NCBI GenBank assembly: GCA_900553675.1
Contig: USEH01000014.1
Span: forward strand, 1-21,770
DNA length: 21,770 nt
Reading direction: 5' to 3'
Origin: an uncultured Ruminococcus sp.
GTDB taxonomy: Bacteria; Bacillota; Clostridia; Oscillospirales; Ruminococcaceae
Shown here: positions 16,687 through 21,770 of the stretch, in pieces
How positions within the stretch are numbered: the first letter of the stretch is position 1
Layout of the letters: each line of letters starts with the position of its first letter
The notes under the pieces: generated by a model
What the model was told of the DNA's origin: nothing
The model's input: only the letters and a program-made list of their open reading frames with translations
Database searches by the model: none
Position numbers and translations under genes: made by a program

Positions 16687-18013
16687 TGTACACGGCTACG
16701 ACGTAACCAATACTCACACATCCGAAACTATCACAATCTCAGGCACAAAGACTTGGGAAGACAACAACAACCAAGACGGCAAACGTCCTGAGTCAATAAC
16801 CATCAACCTGTTGGCGGACGGTAAGGTGAAAGCTTCAAAGACCGTAACCCCGAACGCAGAAGGCAAGTGGGAATACACATTCGAGAATCTTCCGAAGTAT
16901 GAGAACGGCACTGAGATAAAATACACTATCGAAGAAGTACCTGTCGAAGGTTATGTATCAGATGTACACGGCTATGACGTAACTAACACTCATACTCCTG
17001 AAACCATCACAATCTCAGGCACAAAGACTTGGGAGGATAACAACAACCAAGATGGAGTAAGACCCACTTCAATAACCATCAACCTGTTGGCAGATGGCAC
17101 CAAGAAGGCTTCAAAGACTATAACTCCGAATGCAGAGGGTAAGTGGGAGTACACATTCGAGAATCTTCCTAAGAACAGAAACGGCAAGGCTATCGTCTAC
17201 ACCATCGAAGAGATTAAGGTTGAGGGCTACGAATCCAAGGTAGACGGTTACAACGTAATCAACACTCACATCCCCGAAACAACAGAACTTACCGTTGTTA
17301 AGCTGTGGGACGATGGCAATGACTTTGACAGTATCAGACCTTCATCAATTACCGTTCGACTCCTTGCTGACGGTTCTGAATACGGAGACAAGATGGTTCT
17401 CAACGCTCATAACAATTGGACTGCCAAGTGGGAGAATCTTCCGAAATATGATAACGGAACCGAGATCAAGTATACCGTTGAGGAAGAACCGGTCTTAGGC
17501 TACTCTGCGTCTTACTCCGGTATCATAGGCAATACCATCACGATAACAAATACTCATGCTCCTCAGAAATATGATAATTATATCAGCATCAGTGGACATA
17601 AGATTTGGGATGACAGTAATGATATTCTCGGCATACGTCCCGACAGCATAACTGTTTATCTTCTTGCAGACGGAGTTGTCAGAAGAACGGCAATGGTAAC
17701 AGCTGCTAACGGCTGGCAGTGGCACTTCAACGATCTTGATAAATATCACAACGGCGTTCCGGTAGTATACACTGTATACGAAGAGCCGGTTGAAGGATAT
17801 ATTTCAAGGGTTGACGGATATAACATTATCAACTACTATATTCCTGAGCCTCTCGAGCCGGATATTCCCGTCGAGGCGGAGCAGGGAAGTGATTCTGTAG
17901 ATCATTCAGCATCTTCTGACAGCGGCGTAATGGCTGCGGCGATATCGGCTCTGCTCGGCACAGCGCTTGCAATTGGTCTTGCCAAGATACTTGCAAGAAA
18001 AGTTAACAGCTGA
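16607..18013 (+). CDS. Surface adhesin fragment 4: CnaB repeats 7-11 and C-terminal membrane anchor
   Basis: 468 codons from a TTG at 16607 that is not a credible start; real homology begins with TIEEVPVEGYVSDVHG at about 16652. Repeats 8 to 11 are intact. Repeats 8 and 9 are close copies at the DNA level. After the last repeat come an acidic linker (PEPLEPDIPVEAEQGSD), a membrane segment (VMAAAISALLGTALAIGLAKIL) and a short basic tail (ARKVNS). No LPXTG or similar sortase motif precedes the helix, so attachment may be by the helix itself. A strong terminator follows the TGA. Confidence 0.8.
   Translation: MMSWMCMQMEIKSHTIEEVPVEGYVSDVHGYDVTNTHTSETITISGTKTWEDNNNQDGKRPESITINLLADGKVKASKTVTPNAEGKWEYTFENLPKYENGTEIKYTIEEVPVEGYVSDVHGYDVTNTHTPETITISGTKTWEDNNNQDGVRPTSITINLLADGTKKASKTITPNAEGKWEYTFENLPKNRNGKAIVYTIEEIKVEGYESKVDGYNVINTHIPETTELTVVKLWDDGNDFDSIRPSSITVRLLADGSEYGDKMVLNAHNNWTAKWENLPKYDNGTEIKYTVEEEPVLGYSASYSGIIGNTITITNTHAPQKYDNYISISGHKIWDDSNDILGIRPDSITVYLLADGVVRRTAMVTAANGWQWHFNDLDKYHNGVPVVYTVYEEPVEGYISRVDGYNIINYYIPEPLEPDIPVEAEQGSDSVDHSASSDSGVMAAAISALLGTALAIGLAKILARKVNS
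16733..17284 (+). repeat. Two near-identical 276-bp tandem repeats (CnaB 8 and 9)
   Basis: The segment starting ACAATCTCAGGCACAAAG recurs at 16733 and 17009, a period of 276 bp (92 codons). Long stretches of identity run through both copies, and part of it (ATCGAAGAAGTACCTGTCGA) also occurs just upstream at 16652. This suggests recent duplication and a hot spot for unequal recombination. Confidence 0.8.
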
Positions 18014-18061
18014 TTTCAGACACGCACACAGGATCTGACTTGACCTGAAAAGAAACAGAAT

Positions 18062-18098
18062 AAAACCGCAGGAGGGAACCAACCTTCCTGCGGTTTTG
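18062..18098. terminator. Bidirectional terminator between convergent genes
   Basis: AAAACCGCAGGAGG (18062-18075) pairs with CCTTCCTGCGGTTTT (18083-18097), allowing one offset. A-rich and T-rich flanks let it work for both the surface gene and the convergent AraC-type gene. Confidence 0.82.
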
Positions 18099-18186
18099 CT
18101 ATATTAATACTAATACTATTTTACATTTAAAAAGATAATAAAAATCGAGTACGTAATCGCTATCAGGCGGTTTTTGCACTGCTTTG

Positions 18187-19092
18187 TCACTTTTTCCTGT
18201 ATTCCCTCGGCAGGACCTGATAATACGCCTTGAACACCGCCGCAAACTTGCTCTGACTGTCGTATCCGACTGCCTGCGCTATCTCCGCGACGCTCATATT
18301 CGTTTCTCGTAGCAGCTTTGCCGCGCGCTCCATCCTGTGCTGCCTCATGTGGGCGGCAATAGAGGTGCCGTAAACCTCCTTGAATGCCGTTTTCAGGGTC
18401 GTGGGATTCATCAGATACTGCCGCGAAAGCTCCTCAATGGTGATTCTTTCGCCCATCTGACCGGTAAGCCGGTCATGGATTTTCTTTATCACTTCTATCT
18501 GCTCGGATTGATACGCCGTAAGCTGATTTGTGTTAGATAATTCCGACTTTGAAAGATATAAAAGCAGCTCAAGAGTTTTTATTTTCTGATACGCAAGCCT
18601 CAGCTGCTCCGGTTGACCGTAAAAGGCAGAGAATATACCTTCCGTAATCTCATTGCCGCTCATAAAAACAATGCCGCCGCTGATAAGCTTGTCTGTAATC
18701 GACTTTTTAGAGACGTCCGCGCTTCCGAAAAGCTCCGGAGGATGTGTGCAGACCTCCTTCAAGTCGATGAAAACGGTAAGACCGGAGTATTTACCGGAAG
18801 GTAAGCTGATAAAAGAATCCGCGCAGACGCTTGTCGAGTGCAAAGAAAAATCGCCCGGATTGAGATAGATGTAATCGCCGCTTTCCATCCTCCAAACCAT
18901 CTGACCCGATTTGCAGTAGTTTATCTGAATAATGCCGTCCATATCCTTGTGCTTTACGGAAAACGAGTTCGATTCGATTTCCATTTCGATATACATAAGC
19001 TCTATTCCACTATAAAGCTGAATTATTTCCTTGTGGCGTATGCCGTCAAGATTTTTCATGCTTTTGCTTATTTCAAGAATACCGTCGTTCAT
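18187..19092 (-). CDS. AraC-family transcriptional regulator
   Basis: A 301-residue protein. The ATG at 19092 has GCGAGGCAGG just upstream. The C-terminal 100 residues contain the two helix-turn-helix motifs of AraC/XylS proteins: ITIEELSRQYLMNPTTLKTA (first) and MSVAEIAQAVGYDSQSKFAA (second), ending FKAYYQVLPREYRKK. The N-terminal part (about 1-190) is a divergent sensor domain with no ligand I can name. It starts only 13 bp after the end of the ArsR-type gene on the same strand, so the two are almost certainly co-transcribed. This suggests a link to metal response, perhaps as a second regulator of the efflux genes or of other targets. Confidence 0.9.
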   Translation of the reverse strand: MNDGILEISKSMKNLDGIRHKEIIQLYSGIELMYIEMEIESNSFSVKHKDMDGIIQINYCKSGQMVWRMESGDYIYLNPGDFSLHSTSVCADSFISLPSGKYSGLTVFIDLKEVCTHPPELFGSADVSKKSITDKLISGGIVFMSGNEITEGIFSAFYGQPEQLRLAYQKIKTLELLLYLSKSELSNTNQLTAYQSEQIEVIKKIHDRLTGQMGERITIEELSRQYLMNPTTLKTAFKEVYGTSIAAHMRQHRMERAAKLLRETNMSVAEIAQAVGYDSQSKFAAVFKAYYQVLPREYRKK

Positions 19093-19105
19093 TGCCTGCC
19101 TCGCT

Positions 19106-19471
19106 TTACTTTTCCGGACAGGCTATTTCCATAACCTGCTCGATCATAAGGTGCAGAAGACGGCTTTGCGGAGTGTCCGCTGCGCGATAATAGACCTCTT
19201 TTCCATCGCGGCGGCTGACAATCAGACCGCTGTTTTTTAAAGGTCTCAGATGATGAGATACAGCCGGACTCGACATATTCATCATTGCGGATATGTTTAT
19301 AACGCATTCCTCGCAGTGACACAAAAGCCAGAAAATACGTATTCGCGTTGGATCCCCAAGCTGCTTAAAGATGTCCGCCACCACCTGAAAATTAGTCACC
19401 TTGCTCATCTGCTCGTGTATAGCGGTCTGCTCGTCTTCGCCGTGGTTGTGGGGAAGCTTGATATATTCCAT
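19106..19471 (-). CDS. ArsR/SmtB-family metal-sensing repressor (CadC-like)
   Basis: A 121-residue protein from the ATG at 19471. Another in-frame ATG at 19483 touches the AAGAAAGGA ribosome binding site directly, so the second ATG (12 nt spacing) is preferred; a longer frame up to 19585 has no support. It is a winged helix with ADIFKQLGDPTRIRIFWLLC, then CHCEEC (Cys51, Cys53, Cys56), then recognition helix SSPAVSHHLRPLKNSGLI and wing RRDGKEVYYRA. The C-x-C in the third helix matches the metal site of CadC (ELCVCD), which senses Cd, Pb or Zn. A His-rich N-terminus (HNHGEDEQ) may add ligands. It should bind DNA without metal and release it with metal, controlling the divergent HMA-ATPase genes and its own operon. 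Confidence 0.9.
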   Translation of the reverse strand: MEYIKLPHNHGEDEQTAIHEQMSKVTNFQVVADIFKQLGDPTRIRIFWLLCHCEECVINISAMMNMSSPAVSHHLRPLKNSGLIVSRRDGKEVYYRAADTPQSRLLHLMIEQVMEIACPEK

Positions 19472-19566
19472 AAATATTGCCATTCCTTTCTTAACGTCGA
19501 TTAAATCAACTATTAGTCCAAATGGAAAAACCTTTCGCCCGTTTGGTAAAAACCTCTTTTGGCATA

Positions 19567-19595
19567 TTGACTTCTTGCCTTGCATATATTATACT
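19567..19595 (+). promoter_or_regulatory. Promoter of the HMA/efflux ATPase operon
   Basis: TTGACT (19567-19572), a 17-bp spacer, and TATACT (19590-19595). The predicted start is near 19602, directly against the inverted repeat at 19605-19628. Confidence 0.75.
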
Positions 19596-19616
19596 ACAAT
19601 CATGATGATTAAACAA
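19588..19616 (-). promoter_or_regulatory. Divergent promoter of the ArsR-AraC operon
   Basis: On the minus strand, TTGTTT (19616-19611), a 17-bp spacer, and TATAAT (19593-19588). Its -10 overlaps the -10 of the opposite promoter and its -35 lies in the inverted repeat, so one bound repressor could block both directions. The leader is about 110 nt. Confidence 0.55.
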
Positions 19617-19628
19617 GTACTTAATCAT
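19605..19628. promoter_or_regulatory. Candidate ArsR/CadC operator (inverted repeat)
   Basis: ATGATTAA (19605-19612) and TTAATCAT (19621-19628) are perfect inverted 8-bp arms around an 8-bp spacer. They lie at the start site of the plus-strand operon and over the -35 of the minus-strand one. Size and place fit operators of ArsR/SmtB dimers. The assignment to this repressor is inferred from position. Confidence 0.65.
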
Positions 19629-19662
19629 AAAATCCAAAATAAATTTTCAAGGAGAGATACAT

Positions 19663-19881
19663 ATGAAAAAGACATACGCTATCGAGGTTGACTGCGCCAA
19701 CTGCGCTAATCTTATTGAGGACGCTGCCCGCAAAACAGAAGGGGTTGCAAACGCTACCGTCAACTTTATGACCCAGAAGATGATAGTCGAGTTCGCCGAG
19801 GGAAGCGAGCCTAAAAGCGTTATGCAGAATGTTTTAAAGGCGTGCAAAAAGGTTGAGCCAGACTGCGATATCGCACTTTAA
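19663..19881 (+). CDS. Free-standing heavy-metal-associated (HMA) domain protein
   Basis: A 72-residue protein. The ATG at 19663 follows AAGGAGAG. It is a single HMA fold: the strand KKTYAIEVDC, a metal-binding C-x-x-C (Cys11, Cys14 in DCANCAN), the helix LIEDAARKTEGV, then ATVNFMTQKMIVEFAEG. An additional Cys69 occurs near the end (EPDCDIAL). In many P1B ATPases such a domain is fused at the N-terminus. Here the ATPase encoded next has none, so this protein is probably its separate metal donor or sensor. It is the first gene of the operon. Confidence 0.9.
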   Translation: MKKTYAIEVDCANCANLIEDAARKTEGVANATVNFMTQKMIVEFAEGSEPKSVMQNVLKACKKVEPDCDIAL

Positions 19882-19920
19882 TTTAACTGCTTATATTGTT
19901 TGTATTTTGTATAAAGTATA

Positions 19921-19971
19921 AACCGGCGTCACGAAAACAAGTTTTTGGCAGTTTCCGAACGCCGGTTTTTT
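19921..19971 (+). terminator. Hairpin with T-run between HMA and ATPase genes
   Basis: AACCGGCGT (19921-19929) pairs with ACGCCGGTT (19959-19967), followed by a T-run to 19971. The 29-nt loop contains an inner GAAAAC/GTTTT pairing. It may end part of the transcripts, giving more HMA protein than ATPase. No new promoter is obvious before the ATPase gene. Confidence 0.55.
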
Positions 19972-20020
19972 GCAGATAATAAATAAACAATTAAGCATAT
20001 ATTGAAAGGAGAACATTCCC

Positions 20021-21770
20021 ATGCAGGAAATAATTATAGATATACTGCTTGGTGCAGTTATTATAGCGGCAGCGGTGCTTTTGTGCGTCGTAGGAACAAA
20101 AAAGGGAGGCATGACCAAAAAGCAAAGAACAATGATGATTCGTATTCTTGTCTGCTCAACCATTCTTTTCGGACTACAGTTTGCAACAGCGGAAATGTTT
20201 GATTCTATTGACAAATATCTGTTCCCGTCTGCGGGAAGGTGGCTCCGCTTTGCCTGCTACCTTGCCGACTACTTTATCATCGGATATGATATCCTGAAAA
20301 AAGCCGCAAAGGGCATTAAAAACCGCCGCGTGTTCGACGAAAACTTTCTTATGGCGGTTGCAACCGTCGGCGCGATGGCTCTGGCAATATACGAAAACGG
20401 CGAATACCTCGAAGCGATTGCCGTAATGCTGTTTTACCAGATAGGCGAGTGGTTCCAGGGCTATGCCGTTGGCAAAAGCCGCCGCAACATAAGCAGCCTT
20501 ATGGATATCCGCCCCGACTATGCCAATATCGAAAGAGACGGCAAGCTTGAACAGGTAGACCCCGACGAGGTTGAAATCGGAAGCGTTATAGTAGTTCAGC
20601 CGGGCGAAAAGGTTCCGATAGACGGTATAATCTTAGATGGAAGCTCCAGCCTTAACACCGCCGCCCTTACCGGCGAAAGCCTGCCAAGGGAAGCTAAAGC
20701 CGGCGACGAGGTAATAAGCGGCTGCGTCAGCATGACCGGCGTTCTTAAGATAAAGACTACCAAGGAGTTCGGCGAATCCACCGTTTCAAAGATATTGGAT
20801 TTGGTGGAGAATGCAAGCTCCAGAAAGTCCAAATCGGAGGATTTCATTTCAAAGTTTGCACGAATTTATACCCCCGCAGTCTGCTACAGCGCCCTTGCGC
20901 TTGCGATAATCCCTCCGCTTGTGCGCATGCTTATTATGGGTCTTGCTGCGCAGTGGGGAGTGTGGATCTACCGTGCGCTGACCTTCCTTGTAATCAGCTG
21001 CCCCTGCGCGCTGGTAATCAGTATACCTCTTAGCTTCTTCGCCGGCATAGGCGGAGCAAGCCAGCAGGGAATATTGGTTAAAGGCTCAAACTATCTCGAA
21101 CTGCTTTCTAAAACCAAAACGGTCGTTTTCGATAAGACCGGCACCCTCACCCGTGCCACCCCACAGGTGGTGCAGGTAGTGCCTTTCTCCGGCTGCGGGG
21201 AGCAGGAGGTATTGCAGCTTGCTGCCTGTCTGGAAGAGCATTTCCCCCATTCCATGGCAAACGCCGTGGTCCGTGCTGCCAAGGAGCAGGGAATTTCTCA
21301 CGAAGAGATGCACTCCGAGGTGGAGTACATCGTGGCCCATGGCATTGCCAGCCGGGTAGGGGGCAAGCGGGTGGTCATCGGCAGCGCCCACTTTATTTTC
21401 GAGGACGAGGGCTGCACCATCCCGGCAGGGGAACAGGCAAAGTTTGATGGGCTGGATCCGCAGTATTCCCACCTGTATCTGGCAGCATCCGGAGTGCTGG
21501 TGGGGGTCATCTGTATTGCAGACCCCCTGCGCCCGGAGGCGGCACAGGTGCTGCGCCAGCTCCAAAAGCTGGGCATCACCCAAACCGTTATGATGACCGG
21601 CGACAGTGACCGCACTGCCCGCGCCATTGCGGCGCAGGTGGGGGTAGACCGCTGCTTTGCGGAGGTGCTGCCGGAGGATAAGGCCGCCTTTGTCCGCGAT
21701 GCCAAAGCCGAGGGACATACAGTTGTGATGATCGGCGACGGCATCAACGATTCGCCCGCTTTGTCGGCGG
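20021..21770 (+). CDS. P1B-type heavy-metal efflux ATPase (CadA/ZntA-like), partial at right edge
   Basis: Open from the ATG at 20021 (AAAGGAGA upstream) to the window end: 583 codons, with the last part missing. Motifs in order: TGES actuator loop (217-220), CPC in the membrane (ISCPCALVIS, Cys327 and Cys329), phosphorylation site DKTGT (Asp371), an HP-like motif in the variant form EEHFPHSMA, MMTGDSDRTA and GDGINDSPAL. This is the core of a Zn/Cd/Pb or related metal exporter. There is no N-terminal HMA domain, which fits the separate HMA gene just upstream. The ArsR/CadC-type sensor next door supports export of soft divalent metals. Base composition and codon choice change sharply just before DKTGT (see findings), so the gene may be a mosaic. 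Confidence 0.92.
   Translation, partial: MQEIIIDILLGAVIIAAAVLLCVVGTKKGGMTKKQRTMMIRILVCSTILFGLQFATAEMFDSIDKYLFPSAGRWLRFACYLADYFIIGYDILKKAAKGIKNRRVFDENFLMAVATVGAMALAIYENGEYLEAIAVMLFYQIGEWFQGYAVGKSRRNISSLMDIRPDYANIERDGKLEQVDPDEVEIGSVIVVQPGEKVPIDGIILDGSSSLNTAALTGESLPREAKAGDEVISGCVSMTGVLKIKTTKEFGESTVSKILDLVENASSRKSKSEDFISKFARIYTPAVCYSALALAIIPPLVRMLIMGLAAQWGVWIYRALTFLVISCPCALVISIPLSFFAGIGGASQQGILVKGSNYLELLSKTKTVVFDKTGTLTRATPQVVQVVPFSGCGEQEVLQLAACLEEHFPHSMANAVVRAAKEQGISHEEMHSEVEYIVAHGIASRVGGKRVVIGSAHFIFEDEGCTIPAGEQAKFDGLDPQYSHLYLAASGVLVGVICIADPLRPEAAQVLRQLQKLGITQTVMMTGDSDRTARAIAAQVGVDRCFAEVLPEDKAAFVRDAKAEGHTVVMIGDGINDSPALSA
21115..21770 (+). other. High-GC segment of the ATPase gene with foreign-looking codon use
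   Basis: Hand counts of 60-base lines give about 57-68% G+C from 21121 onward, against about 40% for 21061-21120, 52% for 20401-20460 and 58% for 21001-21060. Downstream codons strongly favour CTG, GTG, CAG and GCC, whereas upstream codons are mixed (CTT, TTA, GTT, ATA). The protein frame is unbroken across the switch, which falls just before the conserved DKTGT codons. Confidence 0.7.

Larger units (their letters stand above)
14742..17856 (+). repeat. Eleven tandem CnaB-type domains
   Basis: Read across the frame breaks, eleven copies occur of a 90-100 residue unit: K-x-W-x-D-x-N (first strand), RP-x-S-I-x-x-x-L, NW/KW-x-x-T-F-x-x-L, I-x-Y-T-I-x-E, GY, and V-T-N-T-H. This is the Cna B-type fold. 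The Lys before Trp, the Glu in YTIxE and the Asn in TNTH stand where intramolecular Lys-Asn isopeptide bonds form in the family. The tract would act as a rigid, protease-resistant stalk that holds the LRR region away from the cell. Confidence 0.88.
6353..18013 (+). pseudogene. Giant BspA-LRR/CnaB surface adhesin locus, interrupted five times
   Basis: One ancestral gene of about 3,888 codons can be followed by homology and repeat register from the ATG at 6353 to the TGA at 18013. Order: signal peptide, Cys/His repeats, acidic Pro repeat, LRRs, beta-rich stalk, eleven CnaB domains, C-terminal membrane helix. It is broken by an in-frame TGA at 6407-6409, one extra G in a G5 run (6689-6693), one missing A in an A7 run (12348-12354), one missing A in an A6 run (15125-15130), and two missing bases at about 16650. 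Correcting these restores a whole number of codons and continuous domains. The intact protein would be an exported wall- or membrane-attached adhesin. The breaks could be real decay, slipped-strand phase variation, recoding or sequencing/assembly errors; sequence alone does not decide. The pieces are listed separately. Confidence 0.75.

Noticed and set aside
14742..17856. Separate small genes started by internal ATG/TTG codons at 15352 and 16607
   Set aside because: These starts have no ribosome binding sites and lie in the middle of CnaB domains. They are pieces of the one adhesin gene.
19472..19585. N-terminal extension of the ArsR-type protein up to 19585
   Set aside because: The extension has no ribosome binding site, is not ArsR-like, and would start at about the predicted transcription start. 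The Met at 19471 fits the family length.
20002..20202. Small plus-strand frame overlapping the ATPase start (66 codons)
   Set aside because: It is out of frame with the ATPase, starts at a TTG overlapping the ATPase ribosome binding site, and encodes no recognisable sequence.

Overview
The window looks like a chromosomal segment, possibly a metagenome-assembled contig, of a gut-type Gram-positive Clostridia (Oscillospiraceae/Lachnospiraceae-like). I base this on strong AGGAGG-type ribosome binding sites, sigma-A promoters with 17-bp spacers, a lipoprotein-dependent ABC system, RadC-like and ComEA-like proteins typical of Firmicutes, and a giant BspA-LRR/CnaB surface protein with N-terminal Cys/His 'EHTHxxxCY' repeats. 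Genus cannot be fixed from sequence alone. The standard bacterial code is used: several genes end in TGA.

Layout. (1) 1-741, minus: 5' part of a carbohydrate-type ABC permease running off the left edge. Two near-consensus divergent promoters separate it from (2) a TTG-started RadC-like protein (957-1649) whose JAMM metal site is degenerate. (3) 1793-4733: a self-contained ABC importer operon (lipoprotein binding protein, LivH-like permease, ATPase; COG2984/COG4120/COG1101, TrpXYZ-like) with its own promoter, a palindromic leader, an internal hairpin after the binding-protein gene and a final terminator. (4) 4773-5370: a membrane-anchored ComEA-like helix-hairpin-helix protein with its own promoter and terminator. 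(5) 5411-6004: a small serine recombinase. (6) 6353-18013: one giant surface adhesin locus of about 3,890 codons, broken into pieces by an in-frame TGA in the signal peptide and four reading-frame breaks (G5 tract, A7 tract, A6 tract, and a 2-nt loss at a repeat junction). Its order is signal peptide, three Cys/His repeats, an acidic Pro repeat, BspA-type LRRs, long beta-rich stalk domains, eleven CnaB domains, and a C-terminal membrane anchor without an LPXTG motif. (7) 18187-19471, minus: an AraC-family regulator directly downstream of an ArsR/CadC-type metal sensor. (8) 19663-21770, plus: a free-standing HMA metallochaperone-like protein and a P1B-type (Zn/Cd/Pb-like) efflux ATPase running off the right edge. 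Overlapping divergent promoters and an inverted repeat sit between (7) and (8), forming a compact metal-resistance regulon.

The most noteworthy points are the multiply interrupted giant adhesin (decay, phase variation, recoding or assembly error), the abrupt switch to high-GC codon usage inside the ATPase gene at about 21,100-21,135 (recombinational mosaic or chimeric contig), the RadC paralogue with a lost metal site, and the overlapping palindromes in the ABC leader. I found no clearly new defence or mobile system.
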